Source: an uncultured Collinsella sp.
Lineage (GTDB): Bacteria; Actinomycetota; Coriobacteriia; Coriobacteriales; Coriobacteriaceae
Direction: 5' to 3'
NCBI GenBank assembly: GCA_934654625.1
Contig: CAKUGM010000014.1
Coordinates: forward strand, 1 to 35,252
Length of the DNA: 35,252 nt
Below the pieces are notes generated by a model that saw only the letters and a list, made by a program, of their open reading frames with translations, was not told the DNA's origin and searched no databases. This document shows, piece after piece, positions 14,689-28,047 of the stretch. How positions within the stretch are numbered: position 1 is the stretch's first letter; every line of letters begins with the position of its first letter. Made by a program: the position numbers and the translations under genes.

Positions 14689-16056
14689 ATGGACCTGTCT
14701 CTTGCCGAGCGCGGGACGCATCAGGGTCTTCCCAATAATCCGGACGCGGAGGCAAATGTGCTTTCGGCCATGCTTCTCTCCAGTGAGGTTGTGGAGGAGG
14801 CGCTTACCGAGCTCCTGCCCGACGACTTCTATCGTCCGATGAACAAGGCACTGTTCGAGACCATGCACGACATGTATGATCGCAGCCTTCCCATCGACTC
14901 CATCACCCTCATCGACTACCTCAACTCCAAAAACAAGCTGCAAGAGGTGGGCGGCGAGGCATATATCCTCGAGCTCATGGGCCAGACGCTTTCGCTCGTC
15001 AATTGGCAGCACCACGCCTCTATCGTGCGTCGCGACGCCATGCTGCGCGAGATCATCGGCGCCACCAACCAGATCAACCAGCTTGCCTATAACGCCCCGA
15101 CCGACACCAAAGAGGTGGTCGAGCGAGCGGAGAGCATGTTGCTGTCCGTGACTGACCGCGAGGTCAAAAACGCGTACAAGCCCCTGAATGACTATCTGAT
15201 CGAAGCCTTTAATGAGGCAAAAGAGGTTTGCGAAGCCGGCGGCGTCGCTGCGGGCGTCCCTACGGGATATCCAAGCCTTGACCGCATGCTCATGGGCCTG
15301 CGCGAAGGCCAGCTGGTAATCATCGGCGCGCGACCCGCCGTGGGTAAGACGTCGTTCGCCCTCAACTTGGCGCTCAACGCCGCATCGGAGGGCTATACCG
15401 TCGCCTTCTTCTCCCTGGAGATGAGCGGCAAGGAAATCGCTCAGCGCTTTATCTGCGCTCATGCGCAGGTCAACATGTCCAATTTCCGTACCGGCAAGAT
15501 TTCGCCACAGGAGTGGGCGAATATCGGCCAGGCGGCGGAGGACCTGTCCAGCCTCGATATTTTGATCGACGACACACCGGGCATCACGGTGACCGAGATC
15601 CGCGCCAAGGCGCGTCGCATGCTCCACAACAAAGAGAAGGCCATCATCATCCTCGACTACCTGCAGCTGGTGAGTCCTCCTGCAGGACGTCGCGCCGAAA
15701 GCCGTACCGTCGAGGTTTCCGAGATGTCGCGTGCTCTCAAGATCATGGCAAAGGAGCTTGCCGTACCCGTCATCTCGCTGTCCCAGCTCTCGCGTGCCGT
15801 CGAATCGCGTACCGGCAAGCGCCCGCAGCTTTCCGACCTTCGTGAATCGGGCTCCATCGAGCAGGACGCCGACATCGTCATGTTCCTCGACCGTTCGAGC
15901 GATGAGCAGGAGGCCGCACGCGAGGACCGCCCGGCCGAGGGCATCACGCGCATTATCGTTGCCAAGAACCGCTCGGGCCCCATCGGTGATGTGGACCTGG
16001 TCTTCCTGGCTGCTTCCACTAAGTTTTATGAGCTTAACGAGCATGCCGAGGAATAA
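14689..16056 (+). CDS. dnaB: Replicative DNA helicase DnaB
   Basis: 455 residues, typical length. It unwinds DNA at the fork as a hexamer. The N-terminal DnaB domain (about 10-110; PNNPDAEANVLSAMLLS) binds primase. The RecA-like C-terminal domain has Walker A GARPAVGKTSF (213-223, K220), FFSLEMSGKEIAQR, Walker B IIILDYLQLV, the signature LSQLSRAVESR and SGSIEQDADIVMFLDR. No intein is present. ATG 14689 is chosen because AAAGGAG lies 5 bases upstream; in-frame codons to 14611 precede it without a site. It is 68 bases upstream of purA and may be partly cotranscribed with it. Confidence 0.97.
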   Translation: MDLSLAERGTHQGLPNNPDAEANVLSAMLLSSEVVEEALTELLPDDFYRPMNKALFETMHDMYDRSLPIDSITLIDYLNSKNKLQEVGGEAYILELMGQTLSLVNWQHHASIVRRDAMLREIIGATNQINQLAYNAPTDTKEVVERAESMLLSVTDREVKNAYKPLNDYLIEAFNEAKEVCEAGGVAAGVPTGYPSLDRMLMGLREGQLVIIGARPAVGKTSFALNLALNAASEGYTVAFFSLEMSGKEIAQRFICAHAQVNMSNFRTGKISPQEWANIGQAAEDLSSLDILIDDTPGITVTEIRAKARRMLHNKEKAIIILDYLQLVSPPAGRRAESRTVEVSEMSRALKIMAKELAVPVISLSQLSRAVESRTGKRPQLSDLRESGSIEQDADIVMFLDRSSDEQEAAREDRPAEGITRIIVAKNRSGPIGDVDLVFLAASTKFYELNEHAEE

Positions 16057-16070
16057 TGTGGGCATGCGCC

Positions 16071-16076
16071 TATAAT
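16071..16076 (+). promoter_or_regulatory. Candidate -10 element for purA
   Basis: A perfect TATAAT lies 48 bases before the purA start, followed by an A/T-rich stretch. The -35 position falls in the end of dnaB (about GAGGAA) and is poor, so an activator or an extended element may be needed. Confidence 0.4.
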
Positions 16077-16088
16077 AGATACGTTTGA

Positions 16089-17414
<1,326 letters not shown>

Positions 17415-17433
17415 CGCATAGGCGTACGGTTCC

Positions 17434-17466
17434 TACCCCTCCGCGGGTGACTCCCGTGGAGGGGTA
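17434..17466 (+). terminator. Stable hairpin between purA and purD
   Basis: TACCCCTCC / GGAGGGGTA arms with an inner CGGG / CCCG and a TGACT loop. The downstream bases are only moderately T-rich (TATATTCGTTTTCG). It may end purA transcripts or only attenuate them. Confidence 0.55.
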
Positions 17467-17521
17467 TATTCGTTTTCGTGAGTATCGCCGTGCGGCGCGC
17501 GGCAGGCAACAAGGAGGATCA

Positions 17522-18826
17522 ATGAACGCAGATTCCCAGGTCATCGACATCCTGCTTTTGGGTTCGGGGGGCCGTGAGCACGCTATCGCCAAGAAGCTCG
17601 CTGCTTCGGAGCGCTGCGGCAAGCTTTATATCGCACCGGGTAACGGTGGCACCTCGCAGGAGGGCGAGAACATCTCGCTCGACGAGAACGACCCCGCTGC
17701 TGTTGCCGCGTTTGCCAAGGAACATGGCTGCGGTATGGTCGTGATTGGCCCTGAGGCTCCGCTTGTCGTGGGCGTGGCCGACGCTGTGCGCGAGGCAGGC
17801 ATCCCGTGCTTTGGTCCGGGTGCCGAGGGTGCGCAGATGGAGGGCTCCAAGCTTTTTTCCAAGCAGCTGATGGAGCGCGCGGGCGTGCCTACCGCCGCCT
17901 ACGGCTCGTTCACCGACGAGCAGGCAGCTCTTGACTACGTGAACGCCCAGGGTGCTCCGCTCGTGGTCAAGGCCGATGGCCTTGCTGCTGGTAAGGGCGT
18001 TATCGTTGCTACCGAGCTCGAGCAGGCCCTCGACGCCGTGCACGAGTGCTTCTCCGGTGCTTTTGGCGAGGCCGGCAACACGGTGGTCATCGAGGAGATG
18101 CTTACCGGCCCCGAGTGCTCCTTGCTCGCATTCACCGATGGCGTCACCGTGCGTCCCATGGCTACCTCGCAGGACCACAAGCGCGCCCTTGAGGGCGACC
18201 TCGGTCCCAACACGGGTGGCATGGGTGTCTATAGTCCCGTGCCCATCGTGACGCCCGAGGAGCATGAGACCATGGTTGCCATCATGCACCAGACCGTCGA
18301 GGAGCTCCATCGCGAGGGAATCGACTATCGCGGCTGCCTCTACGGTGGCTTCATGCTTACCCCTGCGGGCCCCAAGGTTCTGGAGTTTAATGCACGCTTT
18401 GGCGACCCCGAGACGCAGGTTATCCTGCCCCGTTTGCAAAACGACCTGGTGGACGTCATGCTCGCCTGTGCCGAACAGCGCCTGGATGAAGTCGAGCTCT
18501 CCTGGTGCGACGACTGGGCCGTCTCGGTGGTTCTCACTTCTGCCGGCTACCCTGGCTCCTATGAGAAAGGCAAGGTCATTACCGGTATCGAGGATGCCGA
18601 GGCGCTGGATGGCGTTACCGTCTATCACGCCGGTACGCGTGAGCAGGACGGTCAGATCCTCACCAACGGCGGCCGTGTAATCGACGTCACCGCGCTGGGG
18701 GCTACGTTCGAGGATGCTCGCAACCTGGCATATGCTGCGTGCGAGAAGATTGAATTCGAGGGCAAGACCCTTCGTCATGACATCGGCCTGCGTGCCCTCA
18801 AGGGTCGCAGCGCATGGGATGCATAA
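17522..18826 (+). CDS. purD: Phosphoribosylamine-glycine ligase (GARS)
   Basis: 434 residues. It ligates glycine to phosphoribosylamine with ATP, the second step of de novo purine synthesis. The N-domain begins [17 protein letters not shown] and includes the APGNGGT loop. The ATP-grasp region has [18 protein letters not shown], the family signature for ATP binding, and [17 protein letters not shown], the GARS signature with metal ligands. The C-terminal domain follows to the end. ATG 17522 is chosen for AAGGAGG immediately upstream; an open frame to 17405 precedes it through the hairpin. It lies 26 bases before the Nudix gene. Confidence 0.97.
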   Translation: MNADSQVIDILLLGSGGREHAIAKKLAASERCGKLYIAPGNGGTSQEGENISLDENDPAAVAAFAKEHGCGMVVIGPEAPLVVGVADAVREAGIPCFGPGAEGAQMEGSKLFSKQLMERAGVPTAAYGSFTDEQAALDYVNAQGAPLVVKADGLAAGKGVIVATELEQALDAVHECFSGAFGEAGNTVVIEEMLTGPECSLLAFTDGVTVRPMATSQDHKRALEGDLGPNTGGMGVYSPVPIVTPEEHETMVAIMHQTVEELHREGIDYRGCLYGGFMLTPAGPKVLEFNARFGDPETQVILPRLQNDLVDVMLACAEQRLDEVELSWCDDWAVSVVLTSAGYPGSYEKGKVITGIEDAEALDGVTVYHAGTREQDGQILTNGGRVIDVTALGATFEDARNLAYAACEKIEFEGKTLRHDIGLRALKGRSAWDA

Positions 18827-18852
18827 ACACGTAAGAAGGATGAGCGTATACG

Positions 18853-19515
18853 ATGGCAGAAGAGATTTCGAATAGCGCGACGATCGTCGACGATATGGAG
18901 CCGGAGGAGGAATCGCTCGTTTTGGGCGACGACGACCCGCGCGACGCCGCGCTGCACGAGCACATCCTTTCTGAGGAGTGCGCGTGGCATGGCCGCATCA
19001 TCGATGTGAACCGCCTGGAGGTCGAGCTTCCTAACGGACGCCGTACCAGCCGCGATATCGTGCGCCATCCGGGCGCTGCTGCCATCGTTGCCCTTACCGA
19101 TTCCGGCAAGATCGCGCTCGTGCGCCAATACCGCACGGCGCTCGATCGCGTAACGGTCGAGATTCCCGCCGGCAAGCTCGACGCGGGCGAGGACCCGCTC
19201 GAGTGCGCTAAGCGCGAGCTGCGCGAAGAGACCGGCTTTGTTGCCGGTCGCGTGCGCTATCTCACGACAATCGCTTCGTCTGCCGGTTTTGCAGACGAGC
19301 TGATCCATATCTACATGGCAACGCATCTGGAGCTTGACGAGGCGTGTCCTGATGAGGACGAGTTCCTCAACGTGGACCTAGTTCCCCTGTCCGAGCTGAT
19401 CGATGCCGTTTTGGACGGCAAGATCGAAGATGCCAAGACCGTGGTGGGTGCGCTTGCCTGCGATGCGATCGCACATCGCCTTGCGGTCGATGCCGAGGTT
19501 GCACCGGAGCAGTGA
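18853..19515 (+). CDS. Nudix hydrolase, ADP-ribose pyrophosphatase type
   Basis: 220 residues. Residues about 45-200 form a Nudix domain with a perfect box, G(5x)E(7x)REUxEExGU, seen as GKLDAGEDPLECAKRELREE followed by TGF. The Glu residues bind Mg2+. The upstream RDIVRHPGAAAIVAL segment and the sequence around RQYR resemble ADP-ribose pyrophosphatases (NudF-like), which cleave ADP-ribose to AMP and ribose 5-phosphate. An acidic 45-residue N-terminal part is poorly conserved in such enzymes. It lies 26 bases after purD, so it is likely cotranscribed; a long hairpin closes the unit. Confidence 0.88.
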   Translation: MAEEISNSATIVDDMEPEEESLVLGDDDPRDAALHEHILSEECAWHGRIIDVNRLEVELPNGRRTSRDIVRHPGAAAIVALTDSGKIALVRQYRTALDRVTVEIPAGKLDAGEDPLECAKRELREETGFVAGRVRYLTTIASSAGFADELIHIYMATHLELDEACPDEDEFLNVDLVPLSELIDAVLDGKIEDAKTVVGALACDAIAHRLAVDAEVAPEQ

Positions 19516-19550
19516 GGCCTCGCTGCGCTGCAGCGTCTGATTGATGTTCA

Positions 19551-19617
19551 GAGTCACGCACAATCGTCGATATTTTCCCTCTAAAAAGGAAAAATTGAAC
19601 GGTTGTGCGTGACTTTT
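19551..19617. terminator. Long imperfect hairpin after the Nudix gene
   Basis: GTCACGCACAA (19553-19563) pairs with TTGTGCGTGAC (19603-19613). The stem continues, with some mismatches, to TTTTCCCT / AGGAAAA around a short loop, giving about 27 paired positions. It is followed by TTTT. It is longer than the usual terminator and may be a dispersed repeat acting as one. On the minus strand the arm is followed by TC-rich sequence. Confidence 0.7.
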
Positions 19618-19683
19618 CGGCGTCTGGGATACCTGCCAGCTGGATGGGACGGACGTCATATGTTGTATGGGAAGGAACCCTTC

Positions 19684-21474
19684 GTGGCCAAGAATAGTAT
19701 GTTCAGCCGTTTTCTCGGTTACTACAAGCCTCAGATGCACTTGTTTATTGCCGATACCATCTGCGCGCTCGTGCTTGCCGGTATTGACCTGGCATTCCCG
19801 ATAATCCTGCGCAGCCTGACGGGAGGCCTGTTCACGGAAGGCCAGGCGGCCATCATGCAGTCGCTCGGTTTTATCGCCGTGGGCCTCATCCTCATGTACG
19901 CCGTGCGCTGCGGTTGCCGCTACTTCGTTTCTGCCCAGGGCCACGTGATGGGTGCGCGCATGGAGTCCAAGATGCGCGAGGACCTGTTCGACCAATACGA
20001 GCGCTTTAGCTTTGCCTATTTTGATAGCCATAGCTCGGGTGACATGATGAGCCGCGTGGTCAATGACCTGTTTGACATCTGCGAAGGCGCACACCATCTT
20101 CCCGAGTGGCTCATCATCTGCGGTGTCGAGGTTATCGGCGCGTTTGTGATCCTGTTTGCCATCAGCCCCGTCCTTTCGGGCGCGATGGCCGTGGTGACGG
20201 CTATTCTCGCAGTGATCATGGTGCGCCAGAACCTCAACATGAAAGCGGTGTTCAGCGACAATCGCAAGAAAATTTCTGAGGTGAACTCGCAGCTGCAGGA
20301 TTCGCTGTCGGGCATCCGCGTGGTCAAGTCGTTTGCGAACGAGGGCACCGAACGCGCCAAGTTTCGTCGCGCGAACGACCGTTATCTGGATTCCAAAGTC
20401 AACCAGTACCATGCCATGGGAACGTATACCGCTACCTATGGCCTTATGAGCGGTGTGCTGTACTTTGTCGTGATCGTTTTGGGCGGCTGGCTGGTGGCTC
20501 AAAATACGCTGAGCCCGGTCGACATGGCAACCTTCGCCTTGTACATCTCTCTGTTCTGCACGCCGATTGAGACGCTCGTCAATTCGACCGAGATGTTCCA
20601 GAAAGCCCTTGCCGGTTTTAAGCGCATGGACGAGGTGCTTCAGACGGCACCCGATGTCGAGGACAAGCCGGGTGCGCCGGAGCTGTGCGTGGAGTCGGGC
20701 GCCATTGAGTATCGTGACGTGTGTTTTAGTTACGATGACTGTGAGCTGGGCGACGATGGCAAAAACCGCGTCCGTCCCGTTATCGACCACATGAATCTCT
20801 CCATCAAGCCGGGCGAGACCATCGCCCTCGTGGGTCCTTCGGGCGGCGGTAAATCGACCACGTGCTCACTGCTTCCGCGCTTCTATGACGTGCAGTCCGG
20901 CTCCATCAGCATCGATGGACAAGACGTGCGCGACGTGACACAGGAGAGTTTGCGCCGTGCCATCGGCATCGTGCAGCAGGACGTGTATCTGTTCGATGGC
21001 ACCATTCGTGACAATATCTCCTATGGCCGCCCTGGTGCGAGCGACGAGGATATCGCTGCAGCAGCCCAGCAGGCAAACATCCTCGAGTTTATCGAGAGCC
21101 TGCCCGAGGGGTTCGATACGGTGGTGGGCGAGCGCGGCAGCCGTCTTTCGGGTGGTCAAAAGCAGCGCATCGCCATCGCACGCGTGTTTCTAAAGAACCC
21201 CTCGATTCTTATCTTGGATGAGGCGACGAGTGCTCTCGATAACGAGAGCGAAGAGGCCGTGCAGGAGTCGCTCGAGCGCCTGGCGGCCAACCGCACCACG
21301 ATCATCATCGCACATCGCTTGTCTACCATTAAGGGTGCCGACGAGATTGCCACGGTAGAACGTGGGCAGGTCGTGGAACGTGGTACGCATGAGCAGCTTC
21401 TCGCCCGCGGCGGCACGTATGCTCGCTACTATCGAATGCAGTTCGAAGGCGTGCGCGCCGATCGCATCGAGTAA
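19684..21474 (+). CDS. ABC transporter, fused membrane and ATP-binding domains
   Basis: 596 residues; a half-exporter expected to work as a homodimer. The membrane domain (about 1-310) has six likely spans and starts MFSRFLGYYKPQMHLF after a short leader. The nucleotide-binding domain (about 335-590) has Walker A GPSGGGKST, Q-loop IVQQDVYLFDGTI, signature LSGGQKQR, Walker B ILILDEATSALD and the H-loop AHRLSTI; all key residues are intact. The substrate is unknown; lipid or drug exporters share this layout. The start is GTG 19684 with AAGGA seven bases upstream; earlier in-frame ATG codons fall in or near the long hairpin. A single-pass protein gene follows after 15 bases. Confidence 0.92.
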   Translation: MAKNSMFSRFLGYYKPQMHLFIADTICALVLAGIDLAFPIILRSLTGGLFTEGQAAIMQSLGFIAVGLILMYAVRCGCRYFVSAQGHVMGARMESKMREDLFDQYERFSFAYFDSHSSGDMMSRVVNDLFDICEGAHHLPEWLIICGVEVIGAFVILFAISPVLSGAMAVVTAILAVIMVRQNLNMKAVFSDNRKKISEVNSQLQDSLSGIRVVKSFANEGTERAKFRRANDRYLDSKVNQYHAMGTYTATYGLMSGVLYFVVIVLGGWLVAQNTLSPVDMATFALYISLFCTPIETLVNSTEMFQKALAGFKRMDEVLQTAPDVEDKPGAPELCVESGAIEYRDVCFSYDDCELGDDGKNRVRPVIDHMNLSIKPGETIALVGPSGGGKSTTCSLLPRFYDVQSGSISIDGQDVRDVTQESLRRAIGIVQQDVYLFDGTIRDNISYGRPGASDEDIAAAAQQANILEFIESLPEGFDTVVGERGSRLSGGQKQRIAIARVFLKNPSILILDEATSALDNESEEAVQESLERLAANRTTIIIAHRLSTIKGADEIATVERGQVVERGTHEQLLARGGTYARYYRMQFEGVRADRIE

Positions 21475-21489
21475 TACCCGAGGACACTG

Positions 21490-22449
21490 ATGGCTAAGAC
21501 GGAACCCCTAACAGAAGACGAGGCACAAGAGCTCTTTTCCGAGCTCGATGATTCGGGCGTTATCGACCCCCTGCTTGCGCATCGCCGTATGCGTGGGGGC
21601 GAGGCGGCCAAAGGCAACTCGGAGACGCGTCGCGAGGATGTCCAGGCCGGACTCAGCCTGCGTCGAGCCCGCCGTGCCAAAGTGGACCCTCTCTCCGAGC
21701 AAGACCCTTCCGGATCGAAAGCGGGCGAGGCTATCTCGCGCACCGCGATCTTGTGCATCGTCGCCGTCCTGCTCTTTGTAGTGGGCATGCAGGTTGTCTA
21801 TGGCGTGAGCCGCCGTTTGAATACGGCGAATCTCTCGGAGTGCGCGGACTACGAAACCGTGACCAACGCCATGCAGTCCGGCGTGGAATGGGGCAACGGC
21901 TTCACGCAGTTCCCGGAGCAGTTCACGGTGGACGAGGCCGACGAGCGTACGGGTGTCGTCGAGGTCTCGGTGGTCGATACGGACTCTAAAAACGAGCTCG
22001 AGCTGCTCTCCAACTCGCAGATCCAGGCTTCGGCGCTCTCGACCAACGCCCTGCTTAACGAGAAGATCAACCGCGTGGTGTACAAGGTGTATGCGCTCAC
22101 GGACGATAAGGGCAACTTCGCGCACGACCAGCTCTTTGGCTTTGTGCCTGCTAAAGGTACGCGCAAGGCGATGCTCACCTTTGTGTGGACCAAGGAGAAG
22201 TCGGCCAATACGACGTACATCGATTGGAACCTCAAGATCATCGGCATGAACGATAAGCTCACCGATAAGATCCAGACCCAGGTGAACTCCGTGTCCTCGC
22301 TCGCCGACGATACGCAGATCAGGCAATCCCAGGTCGATGAAGAGGCTGCCGAGCGCCAGATGGAGCACATGCTGCATGGCAGTGAGATCTTCCGCGGCGG
22401 CTCGTCTGTAAAGAAGCCTTCCGACGTCCTGCCCCAGCCTTCCGAATAG
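21490..22449 (+). CDS. Single-pass membrane protein of unknown function
   Basis: 319 residues, not recognised. The first 80 residues are charged and probably cytoplasmic. One membrane span lies at about 83-107 (ILCIVAVLLFVVGMQVVYGV). The rest (about 110-319) is likely extracellular, with alternating strands that suggest one folded domain (for example VEVSVVDTDSKNELELLSN and YIDWNLKIIGMNDKL), then a Gln/Glu-rich coiled stretch and a Pro/Ser-rich end. No Cys pairs or catalytic motifs are evident. It starts 15 bases after the ABC exporter with CCCGAGGAC upstream, so it is likely coexpressed and could be an accessory of it; that is inference from position only. Confidence 0.65.
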   Translation: MAKTEPLTEDEAQELFSELDDSGVIDPLLAHRRMRGGEAAKGNSETRREDVQAGLSLRRARRAKVDPLSEQDPSGSKAGEAISRTAILCIVAVLLFVVGMQVVYGVSRRLNTANLSECADYETVTNAMQSGVEWGNGFTQFPEQFTVDEADERTGVVEVSVVDTDSKNELELLSNSQIQASALSTNALLNEKINRVVYKVYALTDDKGNFAHDQLFGFVPAKGTRKAMLTFVWTKEKSANTTYIDWNLKIIGMNDKLTDKIQTQVNSVSSLADDTQIRQSQVDEEAAERQMEHMLHGSEIFRGGSSVKKPSDVLPQPSE

Positions 22450-22461
22450 GGAAACAGCGCG

Positions 22462-22491
22462 CCGACAGACTCGTAAGACCGTTTGCATAAT
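22462..22491 (+). promoter_or_regulatory. Weak candidate promoter of carA
   Basis: CCGACA and CATAAT with an 18-base spacer, about 125 bases before carA. The -10 is good, the -35 fair. No PyrR-type or arginine operator is recognised in the leader. Confidence 0.3.
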
Positions 22492-22616
22492 GTGTCGATA
22501 TGGGGCTGTTGGCGTGCTTCTTTAATTTGTCGTGCCACGGCCGCCTTGGATGATTACAATACCTCCAGGCCGAAATGACCTTTAAGCCGGTACAGAGAGA
22601 CCGAAAAGGAGAGAAC

Positions 22617-24062
22617 ATGGGCACGAACCTCACGGCAGGCATCATGTCTGCTAAGGCTGCGCCAAGCGATTTGGCTCAGCGAATCATGTCTCGCACCAGC
22701 AAAGGGTGCGCAAGCGCGGCGATTCTCATGCTCGCAGACGGAACGGTCTTTTATGGCCGCGCCTGCGGAGCGGCGGGTACGGCATGCGGCGAAGTTTGCT
22801 TCAACACTTCGCTCGAAGGATACTTCGAGGTCCTGACCGATCCTTCCTATGCTGGTCAGATCGTTACCATGACCTACCCCCAGATTGGCAATTACGGTAT
22901 CGACCTGGCCGATGTGCAGAGCGCTTTTCCGGGTTCTACCGAGCGCGGCGCCTCGACGCCTGCGCTTCGCGGCATGATCGTGCACGATATGTGCCACACC
23001 CCTTCCAATTGGCGCAGCTGCGTAAGCGTGCCCGATTACCTTAAAGACAATAACATCGTGGCGGTCGAGGGCATCGACACCCGCGCGCTTGTTCGTCACC
23101 TGCGCGACCACGGCGCTCAACAGGGCATCATCTCGACCGAGATCTTTGATCTCACGGAGCTTGCCGCAAAGCTTGCCGAGGCGCCGACGCTTGTAGGCGA
23201 GAACCTGGTTAAGACCGTGAGCTGCGCGGATGAGTATCCGTATGCGGCTGCCGACCTGCCCGCCGCTCACGCGTTTGCCGACGCCGCCCCTGCGCCCGCC
23301 AAATATCGCGTGGTCGTGTACGACTGCGGCATCAAGCGCGGCATTCTCGAGGGCCTGGTGCGCGTCGGCTGCGAGCTCACGGTGGTGCCGTGGAACACCC
23401 CGGCCTCTCGCGTGCTGGAAATGCATCCCGACGGCGTCTTTCTTTCCAACGGCCCGGGCGACCCGGATGCCGTGGAAGAGACCTACGCGCAGGTACAGGA
23501 GCTCATTGGCAAGGTGCCCCTGTTCGGCATCTGCTTGGGTCACCAGATGATCAGCCTTGCGTGCGGCGCTCAGATGGAAAAGCTCAAGTTTGGCCATCGC
23601 GGCGGCAACCAGCCGGTTATGAACCTCATCTCGCATCGTGTGGAGATCACGGCGCAAAACCACGGCTTCGGCCTCATCTTCCCAAGCCTGGGCAAGCTCA
23701 TCCCCGAGCTTTCCGGTGGCGAGACCGAGCATCCCGCCGACGGCGACCTGCGCGTATGGGCGCAGCGCGGCATCGCGCCGGTGGTGCAAAACGAGCGCTT
23801 TGGCCGCATTCGCCTCACGCATATCAACCTTAACGACGGTACGGCCGAGGGCATCCAGCTGCTGGACAGCCCCGCCTTCTCCGTGCAGTACCACCCCGAA
23901 GCAGCCCCCGGTCCCACCGACGCGCATTACCTCTTCACGGCTTTCGCGCGCCTGATGGACGGCGATGCCGATTACCTGGACATCGACATTTCCAAGGACC
24001 GCCTTGCCGGTTGGGTCTTTGATTCCGAGGATGTTCCCGCGACGGTTTCTGCGCAGGCATAA
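22617..24062 (+). CDS. carA: Carbamoyl phosphate synthetase small (glutaminase) subunit
   Basis: 481 residues, about 100 more than usual. It hydrolyses glutamine and passes ammonia to CarB for carbamoyl phosphate, feeding pyrimidine and arginine synthesis. The N-terminal CarA domain (about 30-200) includes GEVCFNTSLEGYFEVLTDPSY in pieces. The class I glutaminase domain has the nucleophile C306 in FGICLGHQ, the QNHG motif and the His-Glu pair in YHPEAAPGP. Differences from the family: about 30 extra N-terminal residues, an insertion of about 35 residues between QNHGFG and THINLNDGT (about 350-400), and about 40 extra C-terminal residues. ATG 22617 is chosen for AAAAGGAGAG just upstream. carB follows after 92 bases. 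Confidence 0.94.
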   Translation: MGTNLTAGIMSAKAAPSDLAQRIMSRTSKGCASAAILMLADGTVFYGRACGAAGTACGEVCFNTSLEGYFEVLTDPSYAGQIVTMTYPQIGNYGIDLADVQSAFPGSTERGASTPALRGMIVHDMCHTPSNWRSCVSVPDYLKDNNIVAVEGIDTRALVRHLRDHGAQQGIISTEIFDLTELAAKLAEAPTLVGENLVKTVSCADEYPYAAADLPAAHAFADAAPAPAKYRVVVYDCGIKRGILEGLVRVGCELTVVPWNTPASRVLEMHPDGVFLSNGPGDPDAVEETYAQVQELIGKVPLFGICLGHQMISLACGAQMEKLKFGHRGGNQPVMNLISHRVEITAQNHGFGLIFPSLGKLIPELSGGETEHPADGDLRVWAQRGIAPVVQNERFGRIRLTHINLNDGTAEGIQLLDSPAFSVQYHPEAAPGPTDAHYLFTAFARLMDGDADYLDIDISKDRLAGWVFDSEDVPATVSAQA

Positions 24063-24154
24063 GTCTGCGTAGCCGCCCGCGCGGCGCTTCGATGCATCAG
24101 CTGCACGCTCACCGGCGCTGCCTGCAAGCTCGCCGGTTTATCTAGGAGGTATTC

Positions 24155-27457
<3,303 letters not shown>

Positions 27458-27519
27458 TAGCTTGAGCCCGTCCGGACGCGACCGGAAGAGGGCGAGCAAG
27501 TGCTGATGACTTTTACGAG

Positions 27520-27547
27520 GGCGTGGCCATGTGGCCGCGCCTTTTTT
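27520..27547 (+). terminator. Terminator of carAB
   Basis: GGCGTGGCC / GGCCGCGCC (one G-U) with an ATGT loop and six T. Confidence 0.9.
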
Positions 27548-27605
27548 GTGTTAGAGGCCGCCTTTGGCACAGCCCGAGGCAAGTGTGAGGGCATAGCGCA
27601 TATCT

Positions 27606-27645
27606 TTGAATGGTATTCAATTTTAGATAACAGTTTTCGCAGGTA
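27606..27645. promoter_or_regulatory. Palindrome and GCAGGT motif upstream of the beta-galactosidase gene
   Basis: TTGAAT and ATTCAA form perfect arms around GGT (27606-27620). GATAACAG and TTTTCGCAGGTA follow. The same GATAACAG...TTCGCAGGT pairing occurs before dnaB (14514-14535). Confidence 0.45.
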
Positions 27646-27818
27646 TAACCGTTTATCGAATGAACCGCTAAATATCAAAGTGAATAAAAATGGGCAAATC
27701 CTATTGAAAAATGCATATCAACGGTATTTAGGTGAGACGACGGACTAATTGGTAAACGGAAAATTGGGTCTCTGAGCTGACGTTTTTTAAATCGTAGGTA
27801 TCGCTGGTAGGGGGTGAA

Positions 27819-27832
27819 TGTTTACGTTAACA
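27819..27832. promoter_or_regulatory. Candidate LacI-family (cre-like) operator
   Basis: TGTTTACGTTAACA has TG...CG...CA spacing and near-perfect two-fold symmetry; read on the minus strand it matches the CcpA cre consensus TGWAARCGYTWWCA at 12 of 14 positions. It lies 216 bases before the GH2 start. A carbohydrate-responsive LacI-type repressor is the natural guess. Confidence 0.45.
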
Positions 27833-28047
27833 AAACGTTGCATCTGGATAATGAGGCACCAGTCGCCAAAACCACTCGCGGGCGTAAATCAAGAGATAAC
27901 GCCAACTTTAAGTTAAATCTAAGGTTGATTTTTAATGTCAATTCACTCTGTACCGAGGTTACGAATGCGCTCGCGCATTGCGCGGGCGAGTGAACCGCGA
28001 GGGACGACAGCCGTCTATCGGGGGCCTTAGAAAGGGGCGCTGCTGCC

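Larger units (their letters stand above)
27458..28047. other. AT-rich regulatory gap between carB and the beta-galactosidase gene
   Basis: 590 bases with no credible gene. From left to right: the carB terminator (27520-27547), a palindrome TTGAATGGTATTCAA (27606-27620), GATAACAG (27626) followed by CGCAGGTA (27638-27645), a LacI-type palindrome TGTTTACGTTAACA (27819-27832), a weak TTGATT at 27925, and a GC-rich hairpin near 27967-27989. The ribosome binding site GAAAGGGG lies at 28031-28038. No promoter with both boxes stands out. Confidence 0.6.

Noticed and set aside
14689..16056. A possible intein in DnaB
   Set aside because: The Walker A region and following motifs are continuous and the length is normal.
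27500..27748. An 82-codon open frame after carB
   Set aside because: It runs through the carB terminator and an AT-rich regulatory gap, with no ribosome binding site or recognisable product.
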